DNA of 64,000 nucleotides, taken from NCBI GenBank assembly GCA_046350295.1, contig JAXMAR010000041.1, forward strand, positions 7,057-71,056, given 5' to 3'. Below are positions 17,691-25,805 of this stretch, one piece after another (the first letter of the stretch is position 1; the number at the start of each line of letters is the position of its first letter). The position numbers were made by a program, and so were the translations under genes. The notes beneath the pieces were generated by a model. It was not told the DNA's origin. It did not search any database and saw nothing but the letters and a program-made list of their open reading frames with translations. The DNA is from JAXMAR01 sp046350295. Lineage in GTDB: Bacteria; Planctomycetota; Planctomycetia; Gemmatales; Gemmataceae.

Positions 17691-18404
17691 TTACTCTCCT
17701 GTTTCCGCCGACGCCGTCGACGCCAGCGCCAACCCGGCGCCGGCGGGGGACAACGGTTGTCGGCAGATTGCATTGCGCTCCATACGCTCCTCATCCAGCG
17801 CCCCGAACGTCTGGCCGGGATCGGCCTGGATGTTGTCGCGCCGCACCACCTTGACGACGGTGCGACAGAGAATCTTGAAGTCCAGCGCGAGCGAGCAGGA
17901 GGCGACGTACCACACGTCGCACTCCAGCCGATCGTCCCAGGGCAAATCGTTGCGGCCGTTGATCTGGGCCCAGCCGGTGATGCCCGGCAGGACGTCAAAA
18001 CGCCGTTTCTCGCGTTCGGAATAATGGGCATCGTAACGCGGCAAGAGGGGCCTGGGTCCGACCAGGCTCATGTCTCCCTTGAGGACGTTCCAGAATTCGG
18101 GCAATTCATCGAGACTGGAGCGACGCAGCCAGCGACCGAACCAGTTCAGTCGCTGCGAATCGGGCAAGAGAACGCCGGCCGCGTCGCGCTCGTTCGTCAT
18201 CGTGCGGAACTTGAGAATGGTGAAGCGGCGGCCTTTGAAGCCGGTGCGTTCCTGCCGGAAAAGAACGGGGGCGCCCAGAAACACCCGCACGCAGAGGGCG
18301 GTCAGGACCAGGATCGGAGCGAGCGCAATCAAGGCGCAGCCGGCCAGCAGCACATCGAGGCAACGTTTGCCGTGTCGTCGGTAAAAGGAATCACGCATGA
18401 TCAC
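17691..18404 (-). CDS. Initiating sugar-phosphate transferase (PglC/WcaJ C-domain type)
   Basis: 237 aa monotopic phosphoglycosyl transferase that starts the repeat unit by moving a sugar phosphate from UDP-sugar to undecaprenyl phosphate. Seen: basic N-terminus and one re-entrant hydrophobic helix (CLDVLLAGCALIALAPILVL), FRQERTGFKGRRFTILKFRT, the catalytic Asp-Glu pair in SSLDELPEFWNVLKGDMSLV with GPRPLLP, and PGITGWAQINGRN. It is the short form without the WbaP-type N-terminal membrane domain. A ~40-residue extension after the domain ends at TAA 17691. The FemAB-like gene follows 3 nt downstream. Confidence 0.93.
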   Translation of the reverse strand: MIMRDSFYRRHGKRCLDVLLAGCALIALAPILVLTALCVRVFLGAPVLFRQERTGFKGRRFTILKFRTMTNERDAAGVLLPDSQRLNWFGRWLRRSSLDELPEFWNVLKGDMSLVGPRPLLPRYDAHYSEREKRRFDVLPGITGWAQINGRNDLPWDDRLECDVWYVASCSLALDFKILCRTVVKVVRRDNIQADPGQTFGALDEERMERNAICRQPLSPAGAGLALASTASAETGE

Positions 18405-18443
18405 GCTCGCCTTGCTGAACGCCGCGCTCCGGCGTCCGCCTTT

Positions 18444-19415
18444 TCAGCCATGGACCGTCGCCTGATACCACTCCCAGAAACGCGCCGCGCCCTGCGCGAC
18501 GGAGACCTTGGGCTCATAACCGAGCACGGCCCGCGCCTTGCCGATGTCCGCGTGCGTCGACACGACATCCGTGTCCGGCAGCGCGCCGGGCGCCGGATCG
18601 GCCTTGCGGCCGGCCAACGCTTCCAGGACGCGCACGAAGTCCGCGACGAGCACCGGCTCGCCCCGGCCCAGATTGATGATCTCGTAGCCCAGCGGGCGGT
18701 CCGCGGCGGCGACAACGCCCTGGACGATATCGCCGACAAAGGTCCAATCCCGGTACATGTCCCCGCCGCGGTAAAGAGTCACCGGGCGACCGAAACGCAG
18801 ATGGTCGGCCAGCAGATGCGCCATCATGTCCGGCCGATTCCGCGGGCCATAGACGGTGAAGAAACGCAGCGCCGTGAAATTCAGGCCGGTCAGATGGTGG
18901 TAAGTGAAGCCAAGCATCTCGGCAGCGCGTTTGCTCGCGGGATACGGGGCGAGGGGACGGTCGGCGCTATCGCTTTCGTGGAACGGGATGCCCCGCGTCG
19001 CGCCATAGACGGACGAGGTCGAGGCGAAGACGAAGACGCCGACCCCGCGCCGGGCAGCGGCTTCGAGGAGTCGCTGCGTCCCCATCAGATTGACATCCAG
19101 GTAGAGCCGTGGGTCCGCCGCCGAAGCCCGGACACCGGCCAGCGCCGCCAGATGGACCACCGCGTCGAACCGCTCCTCCGCGAACACCTTTTCGATCAGG
19201 GCGGCGTCGCGCACGTCGCCCTCCAGCCAGCGGCAATCGTTTTCGGAGGGCCAGGCGCGGCAAATCGCCGCGAGGTTGGCCCTCTTGCGCTCGGGACTGT
19301 AGTAGTCGTTCAGGTTATCCAGACCGACGACCCGGTCGCCACGCGCCAAGAACGCCTCGGCGACATGACTGCCGATGAATCCCGCCGCCCCGGTCACCAG
19401 GATGGTTTTGCTCAT
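18444..19415 (-). CDS. NAD-dependent epimerase, UDP-glucuronate 4-epimerase type
   Basis: 323 aa extended short-chain dehydrogenase. Seen: NAD motif ILVTGAAGFIGSHVAEAF, LDNLNDYYSPERKRANL (typical of UDP-glucuronate 4-epimerases), DVRDAALI, FASTSSVYG and the catalytic YPASK. It probably makes UDP-galacturonate for the polymer. Its ATG overlaps the stop of the upstream glycosyltransferase (ATGA 19415-19412), and the sugar transferase follows 39 nt downstream. Confidence 0.91.
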   Translation of the reverse strand: MSKTILVTGAAGFIGSHVAEAFLARGDRVVGLDNLNDYYSPERKRANLAAICRAWPSENDCRWLEGDVRDAALIEKVFAEERFDAVVHLAALAGVRASAADPRLYLDVNLMGTQRLLEAAARRGVGVFVFASTSSVYGATRGIPFHESDSADRPLAPYPASKRAAEMLGFTYHHLTGLNFTALRFFTVYGPRNRPDMMAHLLADHLRFGRPVTLYRGGDMYRDWTFVGDIVQGVVAAADRPLGYEIINLGRGEPVLVADFVRVLEALAGRKADPAPGALPDTDVVSTHADIGKARAVLGYEPKVSVAQGAARFWEWYQATVHG

Positions 19416-20614
19416 GCCGGGGCCTCCGCCAAGGGCGAGGAGAGACGTTCCCCGAGCGGCCTTTGCGGCCGCAGCGCCTCCTCATACAGGTCTTCATGAA
19501 GGCGGATGATATGGCGCACGTCGTAATGGCTTATGAAGCGACGGCCGCGCTCCCCCATGGCGACGGCTTCCTCGGAGTGATCGAGGATCCACGCCATGGC
19601 CTCGGCCAGCCGTTGCACGTCCCCCACGGGATGGAGCAGGCCGCAGCCGGAGTCCAGCAGATCCGTCACGCCCCGGATACGAGCCCCGATCGCCGGTACC
19701 GCCAGGCTGAGGGCTTCGAGGACGCTGCGCGGCAGCCCCTCCCTCTCGGAGGGCAATAAGAGACACGCCGCCGAGCGGATCAAGGCGGGAATGTCCCGGC
19801 GAAAACCGAGAAAGTGCACGCGCTCGGCGACACCGAGGTCGGCCGCGAGATTTCGCATGTCGTCGGCGCGCGGCCCGATGCCCGCAAAGGCGAGGACCGC
19901 CTCCGGTCGGCGAAGGCGGGCGAACGCATGCAGGGCATCCTGGTGCCGCTTCCCCGGGTTGAACTCGGCGACCATCACGAACAGGCGGTCCTTTGGCGTC
20001 AGACCCAGTTCGCCTCGCACACACGCCACCGCTTTCTCCGAAATCGCTTGCGGAGAAAAGAGCTCGGTATCGACGCCGATGCCGGGCATGAAGCGAACCC
20101 GCCCCGGAGGAACGAGACGGTAACGCAGAGCAGTGGCCTCGTCCTCGCGGTTGATGACCACGAGATAGTCGGTCCAGGCGCCCGCCAGTTTTTCGAGACT
20201 GCGGAAGGCGACCCCCTTCAGGCGCGGGCCGCCTCGATAGAAGTGGAAGCCGTGCGCGGTGTAGATCACGCGGGTCCGGCCTGCCGCGCGCAGGGCTCGC
20301 AGCGCAAAGCGCGTGACGAACGCCGCGACGGGCGTGTGGACGTGGACCAGGTCATAGCCTCCGCTGGCGACCACTTCATGCACCCGCTCGGGGCAGCCCA
20401 GGAAGTTCCGCGGCGAAAATGGATTGCGCGACCAGTCCACGTCCCAGACGCGATCGAAGCCGCGGACGCATTCCGGGCTGTCGGAGATGCCGCGTGCCAT
20501 AGCGTCGACCCGGAAGCCGCGGGCGCGAAAATGCTCGGCGAAGGGCAGCAGAAAGCCCCACATCGTCTCGGGGACGGTGGTGACCATCAACAAACTGGGC
20601 GCGTTTCGTCTCAT
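19412..20614 (-). CDS. Glycosyltransferase family 4
   Basis: About 400 aa GT-B enzyme. ATG 20614 (MRRNAPSLLMVTTVPETMWG) overlaps the upstream stop by ATGA; the longer frame to 20662 is not needed. Seen: YDLVHVHTPVAAF, YTAHGFHFYRGG, a donor-binding C-terminal domain with LFVMVAEFNPGKRHQDAL and the E-x7-E signature in SEREGLPRSVLEALSLAVP. It adds one sugar to the lipid-linked repeat unit at the cytoplasmic face; donor and acceptor unknown. Confidence 0.92.
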   Translation of the reverse strand: MRRNAPSLLMVTTVPETMWGFLLPFAEHFRARGFRVDAMARGISDSPECVRGFDRVWDVDWSRNPFSPRNFLGCPERVHEVVASGGYDLVHVHTPVAAFVTRFALRALRAAGRTRVIYTAHGFHFYRGGPRLKGVAFRSLEKLAGAWTDYLVVINREDEATALRYRLVPPGRVRFMPGIGVDTELFSPQAISEKAVACVRGELGLTPKDRLFVMVAEFNPGKRHQDALHAFARLRRPEAVLAFAGIGPRADDMRNLAADLGVAERVHFLGFRRDIPALIRSAACLLLPSEREGLPRSVLEALSLAVPAIGARIRGVTDLLDSGCGLLHPVGDVQRLAEAMAWILDHSEEAVAMGERGRRFISHYDVRHIIRLHEDLYEEALRPQRPLGERLSSPLAEAPA

Positions 20615-21786
20615 AGGGCAAAGGAAGTCAAGCACTCCGGCGCGACCGTCTCCGCGGCGCAAGCGCGGACTGAGGCCGCCGGAAGGATCCGGGCGTAAAG
20701 CTTGTCGGTTTCGTGGAACATGCGGTCGAGCGTGAACGTCTCGAAAACGCGGCGCTGCCCGGCCGCTCCGAACCGGGCCCGGAGTTCAGTGTCCTCGAAC
20801 CGGCCCCAGGCCGCCGCCAGAGCGGCATGGTCGCGCGGCTCAATGAGCATGCCGGTCTCGCCATGAACCACGATCTCGGGGATCGAGCCCGCACGCGTGG
20901 CCACAACGGGCAAGTCGGCGGCCATCGCTTCCACAAGCACGAGGCCGAAACCCTCGTAGACGGAGGTCATCGAGAACACATCGAAGGCGCGCATGACCGG
21001 CGGAATGTCGTCGTGGAAGCCGGCCCAGACGACGCGCTCGGCGACGCCCAGTTCGCGCGCCTGCCGCCGCAGGTCGGCTTCGAGCGGTCCGCCGCCGACG
21101 ATGGCGAGCCAAGGATCGGCGCCCCCCCGTTGTCGCAGCAGAGCCAGGCCGCGGAGCAGCGTGTCGACGGATTTCTGCGGCACGAGCCGGCCGACAAAGC
21201 CGATCAGGAGCGATTCGTTCGGCACACCCCAGCGCCGCCGCAGCGCGCGGCCCGCTTCGGGCGCCGCCGCGGCAAACGGCCGGGCGTCGATGCCGTAAGG
21301 GATCGTGTGCAGGAGGCTGGGGTTCAGACTGAGAGCCGGACCGATCATGTAGCGCTTGACCGCCTCGGAAATCGCGATGACGGCGCAGGCGCGGCGAGCC
21401 ACCCAGCGGCCCATAAATTTCTGGCCGGGGCCGCGATAGAAGCGCTCCTCGTTGTGCTTGGTGATCACGAGCGGCAAGCGTCGGGCGCTGATGCCCGTCA
21501 GCGCGAGACGAGCGTAGAGTTCAGCCGGCGGCATGTGGGCATGGACAAGGTCGGGGGCCGTGGCGAGCATGAGGCGCCGCAGTTTTAGGATCGGCTTCAG
21601 GTCCCCGTAGTATCGGAGTCGCAGGTCGTGCGCGGGCACGCCCAGGTCCCGATAGGAGCCGCGCAGGTAGGCGACGGTGACGCGCATCCCGGCGCGGCGC
21701 TGGTGCTGCACGAGGTCGAAGAGGTGGTTTTCAGCCCCGCCCCGATTGATGGCGGTGATCACATGCAGGACGCGCGGGGTTTTCAT
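20611..21786 (-). CDS. Glycosyltransferase family 4
   Basis: 391 aa GT-B enzyme with N-terminal VLHVITAINRGGAENHLFDL (acceptor domain), DLVHAHMPPAELYARLAL, donor domain GFVGRLVPQKSVDTLLRGL, and the E-x7-E signature VYEGFGLVLVEAMAADLPVV. Its ATG overlaps the upstream polymerase/ligase stop (ATGA 21786-21783), and its own stop overlaps the next glycosyltransferase start. This tight packing supports one transcript. Confidence 0.93.
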   Translation of the reverse strand: MKTPRVLHVITAINRGGAENHLFDLVQHQRRAGMRVTVAYLRGSYRDLGVPAHDLRLRYYGDLKPILKLRRLMLATAPDLVHAHMPPAELYARLALTGISARRLPLVITKHNEERFYRGPGQKFMGRWVARRACAVIAISEAVKRYMIGPALSLNPSLLHTIPYGIDARPFAAAAPEAGRALRRRWGVPNESLLIGFVGRLVPQKSVDTLLRGLALLRQRGGADPWLAIVGGGPLEADLRRQARELGVAERVVWAGFHDDIPPVMRAFDVFSMTSVYEGFGLVLVEAMAADLPVVATRAGSIPEIVVHGETGMLIEPRDHAALAAAWGRFEDTELRARFGAAGQRRVFETFTLDRMFHETDKLYARILPAASVRACAAETVAPECLTSFAL

Positions 21787-23147
21787 GGCGCCACCCCCAG
21801 CAACTGCGGCGCGGAGGCGCTTGGCCGCGCGTCAGCCTTTTCCTCCTCCAGCACGATCAGGCGCTGGACCCCGGCCGCCGTGCCCAGGGAGATCCAGAGC
21901 AGCAGGGCCACGCCCGACGACGGGGTGAGCCAGGTGGCGGCAAGGTTTCCGAACGCCTGGGCCAACAGCCAGAGCATGACTGCCGAGAAGAACGCGGCCA
22001 GCACGGGATCGCCGGCGCGGTGGGCGACGCGGTACAGAAGCCGCGCCGCGACGAAGATGAGGGCGGCCAGGGCGACGATTCCGGGGATGCCGGCATCGGT
22101 GAGGGATTGGAGAGCCTGATTATTGGCGTTGGCCGTGCCGCCGTCGGCCGCGTCGTAACCGAAGTAATCGCTGCCACCATAGCGCATGACGAGGTGGCGG
22201 AAGCCCATGAAGCCGACACCGGTCCAGAAATTGTCGTCGACCATCGTCAGGGCGACGCGCGCCGTCAGCGCGCGCTGGCCGCCGCTTTCCTCGTACGCGC
22301 CGCTGAGCCGCTCGCGCAGGGTCGCCGTGAGCGGCGTGGTCCAGACAAGCGCGGCGGCCGCCGCAAGGCCCAGACCGAGAAGCAGCGGCGCCGCGCCGCG
22401 GCGCGGCGCGGCGGCGGCGAGGTAGGGACGCGCGACGAGGTAGAACGCGGTGGCGACGGCCATGCTGATCACCGCGCCGAGGCCGGCGGTGACCACGATG
22501 CCACCGGCGAAAGCCGCGGCGACGATCAAGTTCTCGCGGCACAGGCCATAGACGTAGCCCAGAAGAAGGATAAAGCCCACCGAGTCGCCAACGGGGCCGA
22601 AGATGCGCACCTGGTCGCGCTCGAGCCCCTGAACTTCGCCGATCACCCAGCCGCGATCGGCGCCCGCATAGTTGAAGAATTGAATGGCCAACAGAACTCC
22701 GAGAAAACCCAGAATGGCCAGGGCCACGGTCCGGGCCTGGCGCAGCGAGGTGAAGGAGTCGGCGAGGACCACGACGAGGATCGCTTCCCCGAGGCCGCGT
22801 GCGAGGGAGGCGATGCAAGCGTAGGCATGGGCGTCGCCAAACTTCAAGCCGGCGGCAAGGCAGGCGAGGAAGTTCACTGCGGCCCAGGCGCCCAGGACAT
22901 AACGGATGCCGCGGTCCTGCTCGCGGAGGCGCAGCAATCCGCCGCCGGCGAGCCACTTGAGGACGAGCGTCGCTGAGAAAACGTCCACCAGCGAGATGCG
23001 CATCGAGCCAAGGCGAAGCAGGTCCTCTTCCGGCTCCGGGAACAGGATGCGCTGTCCCAGAAAAATCACGGGCATGACGACGCCGGCCAAGCGGGTCGGC
23101 AGCAGGGCGAGCAGCGCAGCCAGAGCGTAAATGACGAGAGTCAACAT
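21783..23147 (-). CDS. O-antigen polymerase/ligase-like membrane protein (Wzy)
   Basis: About 454 aa with roughly ten hydrophobic segments, beginning MLTLVIYALAALLALLPTRL. The long periplasmic loop near the C-terminus contains FWTGVGFMGFRHLVMRYGG and NNQALQSLTDAGIPGIVAL, typical of the Wzy/O-antigen ligase superfamily (H/G-rich loop with N-x-x-L). It probably polymerises the repeat unit in the periplasm or ligates the glycan. The real start is ATG 23147; a much longer open frame upstream only reads the flippase gene in the wrong frame. It overlaps the flippase stop by 7 nt. Confidence 0.87.
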   Translation of the reverse strand: MLTLVIYALAALLALLPTRLAGVVMPVIFLGQRILFPEPEEDLLRLGSMRISLVDVFSATLVLKWLAGGGLLRLREQDRGIRYVLGAWAAVNFLACLAAGLKFGDAHAYACIASLARGLGEAILVVVLADSFTSLRQARTVALAILGFLGVLLAIQFFNYAGADRGWVIGEVQGLERDQVRIFGPVGDSVGFILLLGYVYGLCRENLIVAAAFAGGIVVTAGLGAVISMAVATAFYLVARPYLAAAAPRRGAAPLLLGLGLAAAAALVWTTPLTATLRERLSGAYEESGGQRALTARVALTMVDDNFWTGVGFMGFRHLVMRYGGSDYFGYDAADGGTANANNQALQSLTDAGIPGIVALAALIFVAARLLYRVAHRAGDPVLAAFFSAVMLWLLAQAFGNLAATWLTPSSGVALLLWISLGTAAGVQRLIVLEEEKADARPSASAPQLLGVAP

Positions 23148-24694
23148 GGCAAAGGGGGCAAGAGGCGAGACGCGGCGCCACGGCCCGCCAAACGGTGGGC
23201 CAGACGCAGCATGTCGCCGTCGCGCAGGACCACCCAGCGCAATCCCAGATAATAGGCCAGAGCGAACGCGCTTCCTTGCACGAGCAGCCGCGCCAGCGCC
23301 GGCAACGGCAGAGGCTCGAGCAGCAACCACGGGCCCGCCGCACAGGCCGCCAGCAGAGCGGCCTGAAGCGGCACCCGGAACGCCCCCGGCGCCACCAACG
23401 GCGCCAGAAGCAAAAGGCTTAGTGACGCCACCACCGCGCGCGCCGTGACCACCACGGTCACCGCCGTCAGCAGCGGGGCCTCGTGCACCAGCCAGATGGC
23501 GCCGAGCGTCACGCTGGCCTGGAGCACGTTGAGAGCGGCCAGGGCGCGGCCGCGGCCATTGCGCAGGAGCGCCGGCGAGGCGACGCCGCGCACCCAGTTC
23601 TCGAAAGCGATGGGCGCCAGCAAGGCGAGCGTGAAGACGGCGGCATCCGCGTAAGCGGCGCCATAGACGAGGGGCACGAACTCGCGCGCCAGCAACAGCC
23701 CGGCGCCGATGCTGAAGCAGTAAAGGAGGCTGGAGCACTTCACCACCCAGCCGATCGCCCGCGCCTGCGCCGCCGGGTCGTCGGGCGCCTGGCTGAGGTA
23801 TGGCGCCACGAGGTTGGACATCGGCATAACGGTGAGGCTGATCAGCTTGCTGGTGAGTTCGACCGCAAGGGCCAGGACGGCAAGCTCCGCGAGAGGATGA
23901 AAGGGCCTCAGCAGCAGCAACAAAGCGGGACCGCTGCCAAGACCGGCGCACGCCTTGTCGAAGATCGTCAGCAGCCCGAACCCCTGCGCCTTGTTCAGCA
24001 TTCCCACCGGTAGCGGCGCACGCTCCTGCCCGATGAAACGCATGAGACGCACATCCGCGCTGATAGCCTCGACGACGTTGATCGCCAGCAAGCCAACCAC
24101 GAGCGCCCACAGTCCGCCGCCGCAAAGCGCTATGACTGCGAGCAACGCCGACCGCGACACCAGAAACGCCTGCTCCCAGAGGAGGGCACGCCGTGTCTCG
24201 AATAATGCGACCATGCCGTAGTGCGCCAGGCCGCGCGTCAGTCCCGATACAACGATGGCCGCGATCATAACGAACAAGAACGGCTCATCGGCAAGAGAGG
24301 CCAACTCAGTCGCACGGCTTCGGCCCGCCAAACTGAGATCGGGCGTGGTTGTTTCCGCCTGCCATTCCGCGTACCAAGGCCCAAACGCGATGACGACGAC
24401 ACTGAGCCCAAGGGCGATGAGCCAGCGCCGCCGCTGCAGGGATCGATAGAAGGAGCCGCGCGCCTCAGAGCGGCCCGCTTCGGCAAGGTAGCGGGTCAAA
24501 CCGCTGTTGCCGCCGGCGTCGAAAATCAGCGTGCAGAACCAGATCATGGCGACAACGGTTTGGTACTGCGCGTACAGATCTTGCGTCAGCGTCCGCACCA
24601 AAACCACGCCGGCGCAGAACGATAGCGCCAAGCCGAGGGCGTTGAGCCACCAGTTGCTGCGGGCCGCCGAGAGGATTTTTTGCGTGTCAGCCAT
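23141..24694 (-). CDS. Polysaccharide flippase, MOP superfamily (Wzx)
   Basis: About 517 aa integral membrane protein with 12-14 hydrophobic segments. It starts MADTQKILSAARSNWWLNAL at ATG 24694, overlapping the stop of the upstream glycosyltransferase by 8 nt. The N-terminal NALGLALSFCAGVVLVRTLT and TRYLAE fit the Wzx-type oligosaccharide flippases that move undecaprenyl-linked repeat units across the inner membrane. An in-frame extension to 24916 reads the upstream gene and is rejected. Confidence 0.88.
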   Translation of the reverse strand: MADTQKILSAARSNWWLNALGLALSFCAGVVLVRTLTQDLYAQYQTVVAMIWFCTLIFDAGGNSGLTRYLAEAGRSEARGSFYRSLQRRRWLIALGLSVVVIAFGPWYAEWQAETTTPDLSLAGRSRATELASLADEPFLFVMIAAIVVSGLTRGLAHYGMVALFETRRALLWEQAFLVSRSALLAVIALCGGGLWALVVGLLAINVVEAISADVRLMRFIGQERAPLPVGMLNKAQGFGLLTIFDKACAGLGSGPALLLLLRPFHPLAELAVLALAVELTSKLISLTVMPMSNLVAPYLSQAPDDPAAQARAIGWVVKCSSLLYCFSIGAGLLLAREFVPLVYGAAYADAAVFTLALLAPIAFENWVRGVASPALLRNGRGRALAALNVLQASVTLGAIWLVHEAPLLTAVTVVVTARAVVASLSLLLLAPLVAPGAFRVPLQAALLAACAAGPWLLLEPLPLPALARLLVQGSAFALAYYLGLRWVVLRDGDMLRLAHRLAGRGAASRLLPPLPC

Positions 24695-25805
24695 GGTTGC
24701 CCTCCATGGCCAAACGCGCTGCGCGCGAAACACGCCGGCGCGTGGCTGCGCCGCAGGGAGCAAAACGCCGCAGTTGTTCGAGCACCTGCTCCGCGAGGCG
24801 CGGCAGACTGTGCCAACGTTCCACCTGGCCGCGCAAATACTGCCCCATGGCCGCGCGCTGCTCCGCGCTCTGTGCCAGCACATTGTCCAGCTTGGCGGCG
24901 AGGTCCGCGACGTCATGAACGCGGAAGAGAAGATCGTTCTCGAAGCGGCCTAACGTCGGCGCGAAATCGACGTTGGCCACCAGGCACGGGCGGGCGCACG
25001 CCATCGCTTCCCAGGCCACCTTGTCGCCGAAGCCGGCCGGCGTCAGGTTCACGTGCGCCGCGCAGCGCCGATACCACGAAGGCAATTCCGCCGGCGGCAC
25101 GCCCTTCGCAAACGTCACCCGCACGGCGATGCCCAACTCAGCCGCCAGGCGACCAAGATCCAGCAGATAGGCTTCGTCCTCCGGGCCCGCCGTCTGACCC
25201 AGGACGACGACGCGGGCCGGGCGCCGCAACAGCGCCGCAGCGCGGAGCAGAGTCGCGTGGTCCTTGACCGCCGACACCCGCCCGACGCAGAGGACGAGGT
25301 CGTTCTCCTCCGGCGTTCCATCGGGCGCGAACAAAGTCGTGTCGATCCCCTGGCCGATGACCGTGAGCTTGTCCTTTTTCCATGGGTAGGCGTTCGGCAG
25401 GCTGGCCACCATCTGATGGGAGAAGACATGGGCCAGCTTGACGCGCCAGTGCAGGCTCGGGTGGGCATACCAGGTGACGAGGGGAATGCGCTTGGCGCGG
25501 AGGACTGGACCGGCCAGGATCGCGAACTCGGGCGCCATGTGCGCGAAGCAGCCGTCGATGCGGCCCCGGCCCAGAATGCCGGAGAGAATGCGATAGAACT
25601 CGAAAACCCGGCGCGGCTCGGAGTAGCCACGCTCCGCTCCCACCGAGTGCACCCGCACGTTTTCCGGCGCCTGCACGCGGCCGCGGCGCATCGTGATGAC
25701 CTCGACCGAGTCGACCCGGGCGGCCAGCTCGCGGATCCAGTGGCTCGTGAAGCCCAGGATCGGGTGATCCAGATCGGTCACGAGGTTGAAGAGCAGCAGG
25801 TTCAT
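24687..25805 (-). CDS. Glycosyltransferase family 4, atypical EX7E motif
   Basis: 372 aa GT-B protein. Seen: MNLLLFNLVTDLDHPILGF, the loop YAHPSLHWRVKLAHVFS, donor domain VLCVGRVSAVKDHATLLRAA, and the signature region LTPAGFGDKVAWEAMACARP. The first Glu of E-x7-E is replaced by Ala (PAGFGDKVAWE), seen directly; this could change donor or activity. Overlap with both neighbours (ATGA at 25805-25802; 8 nt with the flippase) places it firmly in the operon. Confidence 0.88.
   Translation of the reverse strand: MNLLLFNLVTDLDHPILGFTSHWIRELAARVDSVEVITMRRGRVQAPENVRVHSVGAERGYSEPRRVFEFYRILSGILGRGRIDGCFAHMAPEFAILAGPVLRAKRIPLVTWYAHPSLHWRVKLAHVFSHQMVASLPNAYPWKKDKLTVIGQGIDTTLFAPDGTPEENDLVLCVGRVSAVKDHATLLRAAALLRRPARVVVLGQTAGPEDEAYLLDLGRLAAELGIAVRVTFAKGVPPAELPSWYRRCAAHVNLTPAGFGDKVAWEAMACARPCLVANVDFAPTLGRFENDLLFRVHDVADLAAKLDNVLAQSAEQRAAMGQYLRGQVERWHSLPRLAEQVLEQLRRFAPCGAATRRRVSRAARLAMEGNHG

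Noticed and set aside
17403..19499. A 698-codon plus-strand open frame
   Set aside because: Lies across three well-supported minus-strand genes and shows no family motif.
23148..24125. N-terminal extension of the polymerase/ligase gene
   Set aside because: The extension is the flippase gene in another frame; the conserved membrane protein starts at 23147.
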